From positions 1 through 36,803 of the IMG/VR virus record IMGVR_UViG_3300042868_009078: a stretch of DNA of 36,803 nt. One strand, given 5' to 3'. Position numbers and translations under genes: made by a program. Under the pieces are notes generated by a model, which did no database searches, was not told where the DNA came from, and saw only the letters and a program-made list of their open reading frames with translations. Position 1 is the first letter of the stretch. Each line of letters begins with the position of its first letter. Shown here in pieces: positions 29,722 to 36,803 of the stretch. Source of the stretch: a virus.

Positions 29722-30252
29722 ATGAATTACAACAATTATCCAGGCATTGGAATTGATAAGAAGCTCTTAGACTTACAAAATGCTTTGAGTTCTCACTTAG
29801 GCTTTTTAAATGTTGACTTTTACGGACGTGTTCAAAAAACACTCAACAAAGATGGTAAATCATTTGTTCCAGAAGTACACATTTCAAACTCTGAACGAAA
29901 GGAAGTTTATTATGATGATAGGAATGCGCCTGGCGGGAATGTTTTCTTTGTTGATTCAGAAGAGCACACTACCAAAGACGGTAAATTGTTTTCATCAAAA
30001 ATTAAGGTTGTTTTCATGTTGAATTTAGACAAACTTTATCAGGATAAGAACTACAGAGCCGATGTTGAAGTTCAAGAGCATTGCGTTAAGTTGATCAATA
30101 AACTAAGAATCTTTGATGTAACTGGAATTGAAAAAGGACTTTCAAACGTATTGAAAGGATTCAATATTGAAGGGATAAAAAAAAACGATTTACAACCATA
30201 TCACACTTTTGCCGTGGTTGGTAATTTGAATTATATTTTTAATTGTAAATAA
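29722..30252 (+). CDS. neck/tail-completion-like protein
   Basis: A 176-residue protein from ATG 29722 (MNYNNYPGIGIDKKLLDLQNALSSHLGF...). It has a beta-sheet core (VFFVDSEEHTTKDGKLFSSKIKVVFMLNLDKL) and resembles tail-terminator or completion proteins only by position between the connector and tail tube. The longer frame from 29647 overlaps the previous gene and is rejected. Confidence 0.7.
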   Translation: MNYNNYPGIGIDKKLLDLQNALSSHLGFLNVDFYGRVQKTLNKDGKSFVPEVHISNSERKEVYYDDRNAPGGNVFFVDSEEHTTKDGKLFSSKIKVVFMLNLDKLYQDKNYRADVEVQEHCVKLINKLRIFDVTGIEKGLSNVLKGFNIEGIKKNDLQPYHTFAVVGNLNYIFNCK

Positions 30253-30263
30253 CAAACAAAACT

Positions 30264-31133
30264 ATGGGAATTATAGTTGAATGCGCTCAAGAGGGCGTAC
30301 AAAATAGAAATACCGGAGCAAAGGAGCAATGCTTAGAAGGTGTTGTTATTCGTCACGCATTAGCATCTGACGAACAAGAATTTGCGACCGTGGAAGCTGC
30401 CAAAACTTTGGCAAATTGGAAAGCTGATATTGCATCCAAAGACATCATTCCTCTTTACGAGATTGAAGAATTGGCGGTTGCCGATACAGAAGATACTTTC
30501 TTTGAAGGTAGAGAGAAACGTTACAAAACAGCAAGTGGAAAGAAAATCAGAACTTTCAATTGTTTTTTAGGTTTATGTTCTCATAATGCTTTGAAATCTT
30601 ACAACGGTAAGAAAATGCGCATCTATGAGTTTACAGATGCTCAGGAAATCAAAGCGATCAGTCCAGATGGCTCTAAAGTCAAAGGTCAGTTAGTGACTAT
30701 TGAGGTTGGAAAAAGGGTAGACGCTATGCCGGATAAGCCAGCTCACACGCCAGTAACTTTGACTTATGCTGATTTCAACGAATTCGAAAACGACGGTGCA
30801 ATTTTGAAACCAACTTGGTCTCAAATTGAATTGAACGGGATTTTTGATGTTGAAATTTCAATCGTTTCTGCATCTGCAACTTCTGTGAAGTTTACCGTTG
30901 ATGCTGGATGTGCTGGTGATATCGTAACTTCTTTGGAAAATGCTGATTTGACCTTCAAAAAACCAGATGGAACCCCAGTAACTCATTCTTTTGTTGCGGC
31001 TGATGCCAATGGTGTTTATGAGTTCACAGGAACTGGATTCGCTACTGGTGACCTAGTTGGTTTGAATGGTGTGGTTTCTCAACCAGAAGCCGATTATGAA
31101 GCTATTGCGGCCAAAGCAATTACAGTATCGTAA
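30264..31133 (+). CDS. major tail (tube) protein
   Basis: A 289-residue protein. The N-terminal part forms a tail-tube-like beta domain (VECAQEGVQNRNTGAKEQCLEGVVI...). The C-terminal part, from about residue 165 (VTLTYADFNEFENDG...), looks like an extra Ig-like domain, often found at the end of siphovirus tail tubes. Position between neck and tape-measure genes fits. Cysteines at 7, 23, 99 and 105 are scattered. Confidence 0.8.
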   Translation: MGIIVECAQEGVQNRNTGAKEQCLEGVVIRHALASDEQEFATVEAAKTLANWKADIASKDIIPLYEIEELAVADTEDTFFEGREKRYKTASGKKIRTFNCFLGLCSHNALKSYNGKKMRIYEFTDAQEIKAISPDGSKVKGQLVTIEVGKRVDAMPDKPAHTPVTLTYADFNEFENDGAILKPTWSQIELNGIFDVEISIVSASATSVKFTVDAGCAGDIVTSLENADLTFKKPDGTPVTHSFVAADANGVYEFTGTGFATGDLVGLNGVVSQPEADYEAIAAKAITVS

Positions 31134-31137
31134 CATC

Positions 31138-31344
31138 ATGCCTAGAAACAAATACAAGGGAATAACCTTTCAAGAGAATTATTCCCGAACATTTGACCAG
31201 TTTAAATCTGAGTTTGAGGGCGTATGGGTGTTTAGAGAAATGCCCGAAAAGGAACGGTTATCAGAACTAAAAAAAGCATTTGCCATCGCTACAAAGGACA
31301 ATTTGCCAGCGAAAACCGCAAAGAATGTTACTGAAAAGGAATAA
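31138..31344 (+). CDS. small hypothetical protein after tail tube
   Basis: A 68-residue basic protein from ATG 31138 (MPRNKYKGITFQENYSRTFDQFKSEFEGVWVFREMPEKERLSELKKAF...). It is followed by a terminator. No family recognised. By place it might be a tail assembly factor. The 31066 frame is rejected because it runs antiphase in the tail gene. Confidence 0.6.
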   Translation: MPRNKYKGITFQENYSRTFDQFKSEFEGVWVFREMPEKERLSELKKAFAIATKDNLPAKTAKNVTEKE

Positions 31345-31364
31345 GTAATAAAAATTTATTGTAG

Positions 31365-31404
31365 AAGAGGTGTGGAGATAGTTAGGTTCTCGCACCTCTT
31401 TTTT
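31365..31404 (+). terminator. intrinsic terminator
   Basis: AAGAGGTG (31365-31372) pairs with CACCTCTT (31393-31400), with an inner GAGA/TCTC pairing (31375-31378 with 31388-31391), then T6. It marks a possible drop in transcription after the tail-tube gene. Confidence 0.85.
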
Positions 31405-31422
31405 GTTTAAAGCCACATTATC

Positions 31423-31548
31423 ATGATAAAATTAAAGAAATCATTGTTAGTAATTTATTTCCAAATAGGTGTAAATGTTATCGGTATTCCTAAAATCATC
31501 AATCACTACAAAGTAAGTGTTACAACTTTCAAAAATAGAATTGCATAG
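31423..31548 (+). CDS. 41-aa hypothetical protein
   Basis: ATG 31423 to TAG 31548 encodes MIKLKKSLLVIYFQIGVNVIG... , basic with a hydrophobic stretch and ending KVSVTTFKNRIA. Not in a known family. Its next gene starts 6 bases later. The lack of other coding possibility supports it weakly. Confidence 0.45.
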   Translation: MIKLKKSLLVIYFQIGVNVIGIPKIINHYKVSVTTFKNRIA

Positions 31549-31554
31549 TTAATA

Positions 31555-32004
31555 ATGGCAACATTCGAAGAACAATTAGAGAAATCAAAAAGGATAGATG
31601 CTGACACAATATCAGATCAGTTATTTGCTTTCATCAAGTCATTGAGTAAAGAATTGATTCAGTTGAATAAGGATCAAATCAATATCAATTCAGAAGATAT
31701 CTACGGCAAAGCAATTGGCTTCTACTCAAAAGCTACTGAATTCATAACCGATGGAGAAAAAAGAGCGGGCCAACCATTTACCGGGAAAGATACCGGCGAT
31801 TGGTTAGATGCATTCTACATGACGGTTTACGATGGCATATTCTATTTTGGAAGTACCGACCCAAAAACCGATGATATTTTAGATTCTCCTAATTGGTTGT
31901 CAAAAGATTTATTTGGACTTACAGAAGATAACTTATATGTGTTTACACATGAAAAAATCAAACCTTTCATTATTAATTATTACCGTAAAAGTTTAGACTT
32001 ATGA
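31555..32004 (+). CDS. tail-module hypothetical protein
   Basis: A 149-residue, mostly helical protein (MATFEEQLEKSKRIDADTISDQLFAFIKSL...). It overlaps the next gene by 4 bases (ATGA). Position two genes before the tape measure suggests a tail assembly role. No known domain seen. Confidence 0.7.
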   Translation: MATFEEQLEKSKRIDADTISDQLFAFIKSLSKELIQLNKDQININSEDIYGKAIGFYSKATEFITDGEKRAGQPFTGKDTGDWLDAFYMTVYDGIFYFGSTDPKTDDILDSPNWLSKDLFGLTEDNLYVFTHEKIKPFIINYYRKSLDL

Positions 32005-32582
32005 TTTACAAAACACTCCGAACACTTCCAATGGTAGTATTTTTTGAGATTTCAAATACTGGTGATTTGACGCTTTTATCAGATGAAGAAACTCCCATTG
32101 AAGAGCTAGCGGAAATCTGGGAAAACTTAGAGCAAAAGCATCAAGAATTAAGCGGCAATACGAACGCAAATAAAGTATTCAATTTGAGTAAAGAAATCGA
32201 ATTCCAAGCGAACAGATACGAAATTATACATAATTGTTGTGAGGCTTTGGCTTTTGACCAAAACGATGATCTCATTGCTATTTTGCGCGAATACGGATAC
32301 ACAATTAATGACACTAACTACATCAATGACCTCAATAAAATAGTTCGATTAAGCGAAGGTATTTTAACCAGGATTAATCAATTGCGAGATAGTTTACCAA
32401 AGCAATCAAACTCACAACAAGAATCTTCTATAGTGGATGTAATGGCCAGTTATGCGGCAATACTTGGATTTGATTTTGATTTCTTTTTATGCTCAGTCGA
32501 AAAATTCTACGCGCTCGAAAAAATGGTAAAAGCAAAAATAAAATCTATTGAAAGTAGTAACAAAAAATCTAAGAAAAAATGA
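32001..32582 (+). CDS. tail-module protein preceding the tape measure (possible assembly chaperone)
   Basis: A 193-residue helical protein (MIYKTLRTLPMVVFFEISNTGDL...LEQKHQELSG...). The place directly before the tape measure, with 4-base ATGA coupling on both sides, is where tail assembly chaperones (lambda G/GT type) lie. A C-terminal Lys/Ser tail (SSNKKSKKK) ends at an A-rich stop region. Whether it acts as a chaperone is inferred. Confidence 0.7.
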   Translation: MIYKTLRTLPMVVFFEISNTGDLTLLSDEETPIEELAEIWENLEQKHQELSGNTNANKVFNLSKEIEFQANRYEIIHNCCEALAFDQNDDLIAILREYGYTINDTNYINDLNKIVRLSEGILTRINQLRDSLPKQSNSQQESSIVDVMASYAAILGFDFDFFLCSVEKFYALEKMVKAKIKSIESSNKKSKKK

Positions 32583-35500
32583 GTGGTCAAATAACTAGAA
32601 AGGATATAATTACCGATGATGCTTTACAATGGAGCAAAGAATACGGTAAAACTTTGGATGAAGCCATTGCAAAAAATAAAGAGTTTGTTGATTCAATCAT
32701 TTTATTAAATGCAGAAAATGTAAAGCTTCGACGTGCGGAAAATCAAACGGAATTTTTAAAGCAAAAGAATGAAGTTCGATTATTGACTGAGAAAGCTAAT
32801 TCAGCGATAAAAGAGCAACTTGCATTAGAAACATCTGCGGAAAAAATAAGGCAAGAAGCAATCAGGACTGAAAAACTTGCCTTGGATGTGGAAGCCAAAA
32901 AAGCCGCTGCATTAAAACGTAACAACACTTTGAGCCTTGAAGAAAGGGTTTTAAATGAAGCCAAAAACAAAGCATTGAAGTTACAAGCTCGTGAAAATGC
33001 TGGATTAGTTGGAACGTATGAGAAGTTGAACAGATTAAGAACTGAAAGCCAAAAGCGATTGGCCGATTTGCTTGCAGCTGAAAATAGAAATACTGCTGCA
33101 ATAAAAGCCGCCAAATTAGAATATGACAAACTAGATGCCAGAGTAAAGGCCGTAGATGAAACAACCAGAAATTATACTAAAAACATTGGTAATTATAAAA
33201 GCGCGTTCGATGGGCTTAATTCTACAATGCGTGAAGTATTGTCTACTTTCGGATTAGTAACCGGTATTGCATTATTTGGAACTATTGTAAAAGATGCTTT
33301 TAACACAATCAAGGAATTTGACCGACAATTAATTGCCGTTGGAAAAACTACTAACATTTCAGGCGAAGACTTAAAAGCTTTCGGACGTGAAGTTGTTTTG
33401 TTGGGAGATCAGTTGGATGGGATTTCGGTTCAAGGGCTTTTGCAATCTGCTGAGGTTGCGGGAACGCTTGGAGTAAAAGGCACTGATAATATTCTAAAGT
33501 TCTCAACTGCAATTGAAAAATTAAAGTTAACCTCTGATATCATTTCAGAAGAACAAGTTCAAAACTTTGCAAAGTTCATCGAAGTATCTTCTGATGGATT
33601 TGAAAATGCTGATAAACTAGCATCTGTAATTACTCAATTAGGTAATAATTTCGCTACTACTGAGGCTCAGATTCTAGGGAACTCAACAGAAATACAAAAA
33701 GGTATTGCAGTATATAATACATCGGCTCAAGGTGTTCTAGCACTTGGAGCTGCTACATCATCATTAGGTTCTGAGGCTGAAAGTTCAAGAAGTGCAATTC
33801 AATCGACTTTTGCAATTATAAACGATGCGGTTGCTACTGGTAAGAATTTAGAAAATGTTTTAAAACTAACCGGATTAACTCAAAAAGAACTATCAGATCA
33901 ATTCAATAAAGATGCAACAGGTGTATTCCAAAAATTTGTAAAAGGGTTGAATACTGCAAAAAATGAGGGCGAAAACCTTTCGTTAGTTCTGGAAGATTTG
34001 GGACTGACCGAAAAAAGAGCGTTTACCGTCGTGGGTTCGTTGGCGGCTAATTATTCGGTTCTTGAAAATGCAATGATTTCGGCCAAACAAGAATACATCG
34101 ACAACATTGCGTTAAACAAAGAAGTTGAGGCGGCATCTCAATCGGTTTCTTCTATTATTGGCGACATTAAAGACAGGTTCGACGCGTATATTTTAACCGC
34201 AAATGATGCCAACGACGGAACCAGGAAAATAGCATCTGCATTAAAATTTGTTCGCGATAATCTTTCAGGAATTATTGAGGGATTTATAAAATACGGATCC
34301 GTTTTACTTACTTTCTTAGCTGTTCAAAAAGCGGTTTCTTTTGCTACAGGAGTGTGGACAGCTTTAAAAGTAGCGGGCACGGCTGCTCAAATATCATTTA
34401 CAACAGCTACTGGCATCGGTACCGCTGCAATGAAAGCACAAGCTTTGGCCGCTCAGCAAGCTGCTGCATCTCAAACAGCTTTGAATGTCGCCACTAAGGC
34501 AACTCCTTGGGGTATTATATTAGCGGCCGTTTCGGCTGTTGTTGTTGCTTATATTGCTTTCAACGAGCAATTAACTGAGAATGAAATATTAGTTGAAAAA
34601 ATAACGGCCGCTAATAAAAGGTTAGCGGATTCAGAAAAAACTACTAACGAACAATCAGATCAGTTTAGAGATAAAAGATTTAAGCAAATTGAACAGGAAA
34701 TAGAATTACGAAGAGCTCAAGGCGAAAACTCGAAAAAACTTGATGATGAAGAATCTGCAAGGAAGAAAAAAATAATACAGGATGAAATTGATACTTTTAA
34801 TCAGGGAAAAAAATTCCAATTAGAGTTTACAAAAAGCGAAATTAAGAATTCCGAAGAAAGAATTAAGCAAGCTGAAGCTGAAAAATCGGCTTTAATAAAA
34901 GCCAATTTCAGAAGAAGTGCCAACGGAAATACAGTTGATGATTTAGATGAAACGATAAAAAACGAAAAGGAAAAAGTAGCAATTAAATCCTCATTACTTC
35001 GTGAGAATTCAAAACTCACTATTACAGAGCAACAGCGATTGGCGGCAGCTTTGGCTGATTTAGACAAGAACAAAGCCATTAAAGATGCTGAAAACCAAAC
35101 CGAACAAAATAAAAAAGCAATTGAAGATAGGAAAAAAAGATTAAAAGAGATTTTTGATTTAGAGAAAAAAGCGCAAGATGATGATTTTAAATTAAGACAA
35201 TTCCGTTTAGGTGTCGCGATTGATGTTGAAAATGAAATCGCTAACAATGAAAAGAAAAATCTTGATGATAGAATCGAGGCTTTGCTTTCATTTCAGCAAT
35301 TAAAAGCAGCTAAAACCAAAGAGGCTGCTGAATTCGAATTACAGCAACTTGGAAAGTATAATGAATCGAGCGGTAAGTTTGTTCGTCAATTATCGGATAA
35401 TGAAATCAAAGCTTTACTTGAAGGTAATTCTATCAAAAAGAAGATCACCAATGAACAACGCCTAGTTATTGAAAAATACCAGAACGAAGTAACTGAAAGC

Positions 35501-36742
35501 GCTCGAAAAAATGAAGAAGCCCGTCGGAAAATAATCGATGCTGAAGTTGAAGCAATTCAAAAAAGAACAGATGCCGAAATTCAATTACAAACCAATCAGC
35601 AAAACAGAGATATTGTCGGAGAAAATAACCGATATGCCGATGAACTAGAAGCGGCTGGTGAAAACTTCAAACTCATTGAAGCGGCCAGAGAAGAACATGA
35701 GCGACGTATTCTTGCTATTCAGAAAAAGTATGCGTTAGAAGCTATTCAGTTGCAAATTGACAACTTACAATCTACATTAGACAATAATGATTCTAAAGAT
35801 TCTAGCGAACAAATATCCGCTGAAAAAAGAGCCGAGATAGTTGCCAAATTAGAACAATTTAGACGTGAGGCATCTGATTTAACGACTGAAAAAATTAAGG
35901 AAAACGCTGAAATCACTGTCGAACAGCAGAAACAAATTAACGAAAGGCTCATTGATCTAGGAATGTCATTAAAAGACGCTCTCACAGATTTAACCAATGC
36001 CATTTTTGATGCCAGAATTTCTAACATAGATGCTGAAATCGAGCGAAATAACGAGTATTATGATGCTGAGATTGCCAAAGCCGGTGACAATGAACGACAA
36101 AAGAAATTACTTGAAGCTGAACGTGAAAAAAAGAATGCTGAACTTGAAAAGAAACGTAAAAAAGAAGCCTATAAAGCCGCTGTTTTTAATAAAGTTATGG
36201 CATTAGCGGAAATCGCAATTAATACTGCAATTGCTATTTCTAAAGTAGCAGCTCAAACCGGAATATTTGCATTAGCAGGAATAGGCCCAATAATCGCGCT
36301 AGGTGCCATTCAAGCCGCCACAGTTTTAGCCACACCATTGCCAAAATATAAACACGGTCGTAAAGATGGTCCAGATGAATTCGCAGTTGTGGGTGACGGT
36401 GGCCGTCGTGAGGTTATTTCTGATGCTGACGGTTCAAATCCAGAAATCACACCAAACAAACCTACTGTAATGTTTCTTCGAAGAAAACAAAAAGTACACC
36501 GTTCTGTTGAAGATTACAAAAAGTACATGCGAGATTCTTTCTTGTCAGATATTGAGGTTAATCACCAAAAAGCCAAAGAATTTCAGGCAAATATAAGTGT
36601 GAATAATGAAAATAGCGACTTACTTGAAGAAATGAAATTGACTAGGAAGACATTTGAGAGAATGAAAACAAACGTAACGGTAAATGTTCCTAAAAATGAC
36701 ATCAATCACCAATTATGGAAATTTAAAAATACAAACTGGTAA
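32579..36742 (+). CDS. tape measure protein
   Basis: A 1387-residue tail length protein. The N-terminal 220 residues form coiled coils. Then comes the TP901-type core (EFDRQLIAVGKTTNISGEDLKAFGREVV, about 245-280), hydrophobic membrane-active segments (about 565-600 and 640-660), long helical coils (670-1200), and near the C-terminus a hydrophobic stretch followed by KHGRKDGPDEFAVVGDGG, a typical tape-measure end. Length predicts a tail of roughly 200 nm by the usual 0.15 nm per residue. Confidence 0.93.
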   Translation: MSGQITRKDIITDDALQWSKEYGKTLDEAIAKNKEFVDSIILLNAENVKLRRAENQTEFLKQKNEVRLLTEKANSAIKEQLALETSAEKIRQEAIRTEKLALDVEAKKAAALKRNNTLSLEERVLNEAKNKALKLQARENAGLVGTYEKLNRLRTESQKRLADLLAAENRNTAAIKAAKLEYDKLDARVKAVDETTRNYTKNIGNYKSAFDGLNSTMREVLSTFGLVTGIALFGTIVKDAFNTIKEFDRQLIAVGKTTNISGEDLKAFGREVVLLGDQLDGISVQGLLQSAEVAGTLGVKGTDNILKFSTAIEKLKLTSDIISEEQVQNFAKFIEVSSDGFENADKLASVITQLGNNFATTEAQILGNSTEIQKGIAVYNTSAQGVLALGAATSSLGSEAESSRSAIQSTFAIINDAVATGKNLENVLKLTGLTQKELSDQFNKDATGVFQKFVKGLNTAKNEGENLSLVLEDLGLTEKRAFTVVGSLAANYSVLENAMISAKQEYIDNIALNKEVEAASQSVSSIIGDIKDRFDAYILTANDANDGTRKIASALKFVRDNLSGIIEGFIKYGSVLLTFLAVQKAVSFATGVWTALKVAGTAAQISFTTATGIGTAAMKAQALAAQQAAASQTALNVATKATPWGIILAAVSAVVVAYIAFNEQLTENEILVEKITAANKRLADSEKTTNEQSDQFRDKRFKQIEQEIELRRAQGENSKKLDDEESARKKKIIQDEIDTFNQGKKFQLEFTKSEIKNSEERIKQAEAEKSALIKANFRRSANGNTVDDLDETIKNEKEKVAIKSSLLRENSKLTITEQQRLAAALADLDKNKAIKDAENQTEQNKKAIEDRKKRLKEIFDLEKKAQDDDFKLRQFRLGVAIDVENEIANNEKKNLDDRIEALLSFQQLKAAKTKEAAEFELQQLGKYNESSGKFVRQLSDNEIKALLEGNSIKKKITNEQRLVIEKYQNEVTESARKNEEARRKIIDAEVEAIQKRTDAEIQLQTNQQNRDIVGENNRYADELEAAGENFKLIEAAREEHERRILAIQKKYALEAIQLQIDNLQSTLDNNDSKDSSEQISAEKRAEIVAKLEQFRREASDLTTEKIKENAEITVEQQKQINERLIDLGMSLKDALTDLTNAIFDARISNIDAEIERNNEYYDAEIAKAGDNERQKKLLEAEREKKNAELEKKRKKEAYKAAVFNKVMALAEIAINTAIAISKVAAQTGIFALAGIGPIIALGAIQAATVLATPLPKYKHGRKDGPDEFAVVGDGGRREVISDADGSNPEITPNKPTVMFLRRKQKVHRSVEDYKKYMRDSFLSDIEVNHQKAKEFQANISVNNENSDLLEEMKLTRKTFERMKTNVTVNVPKNDINHQLWKFKNTNW

Positions 36743-36803
36743 TGAGTGCAAACAATCCAATAATGAACGAAAGGGTTCGATTTACATTGAATCATTCAGA
36801 ACT
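36742..36803 (+). CDS. 5' end of next tail gene (partial)
   Basis: ATG at 36742 overlaps the tape-measure stop (TAATG). The 20 codons seen (MSANNPIMNERVRFTLNHSE) continue past the window. In siphoviruses the gene after the tape measure is usually a distal-tail or baseplate protein, but too little is visible to say. Confidence 0.5.
   Translation, partial: MSANNPIMNERVRFTLNHSE

Noticed and set aside
32570-32585. Programmed -1 frameshift at the A-run before the tape measure
   Set aside because: The run AAGAAAAAATGA is not a proper slippery heptamer in frame. The ATGA overlap explains the tape-measure start by coupling.
34801-35247. 148-residue minus-strand frame inside the tape measure
   Set aside because: Ser/Phe/Ile-rich low-complexity translation, the expected mirror of Lys/Glu/Ala coiled-coil codons. 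The same holds for 32743-33129 and 35746-36027.
1-36803. CRISPR array, insertion sequence or transposase
   Set aside because: No regularly spaced repeats and no transposase-like protein seen on either strand.

Overview
The window reads as most of a temperate, long-tailed (siphovirus-type) phage or prophage of a Bacteroidota host, most likely Flavobacterium or a close relative. The DNA is AT-rich, promoter-like elements match the Bacteroidota -7 consensus TAnnTTTG, Shine-Dalgarno sequences are weak or absent, and the protein families (PcfJ/PcfK, DUF4942, DUF3127, Hc1-like) are typical of Bacteroidota mobile elements. No integrase and no lysis gene is recognisable, so both phage ends probably lie outside the window.

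Layout. (1) 1-2081, lysogeny control: the 3' end of an unidentified reading frame, an exported protein and a LexA/S24-type repressor on the minus strand, then a divergent control region with five copies of TTAGATA (or its complement) and a long untranslated leader. (2) 2082-12953, early operon: small regulators, then an SbcC-like ATPase, RecT, an MBL-fold hydrolase, a DnaQ-like exonuclease, a NinB-like gene broken by one TAA, an SNF2 helicase, a replication-initiator-like protein, a DnaC-like ATPase and a RuvC-like resolvase. (3) 12954-20916, second early/middle block: a promoter, a short structured RNA with two loops able to kiss, an adenine-methyltransferase/DUF4942 gene also split by one in-frame TAA, PcfK, PcfJ, a sliding clamp, a PP-loop/Fe-S protein, an Hc1-like protein, an ASCH protein and two exported proteins. 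(4) 20917-22540, packaging start and RNA island: terS, then about 950 bases without a protein gene holding a small terminated RNA, one good tRNA-Tyr(GTA), three tRNA-like folds with abnormal architecture and a 187-base RNA closed by a 13-bp helix and ending in a T-tract. (5) 22541-36803, late genes: terL, portal, scaffold, decoration protein, capsid, connectors, tail tube, tail assembly genes, a 1387-residue tape measure and the start of the next tail gene.

The early genes form a recombination-dependent replication set (annealing, resection, helicase loading, junction resolution, clamp). The middle genes look like DNA or RNA modification plus cell-surface change. The late genes are a standard head-tail module. 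The least explained material is non-coding: the kissing-loop RNA at 13021-13110, the tRNA-like island at 21746-22521, and a palindromic promoter motif (GTAATA/TATTAC overlapping TACATTTG) placed before the kissing-loop RNA and terS, with a weaker version before the RNA island.
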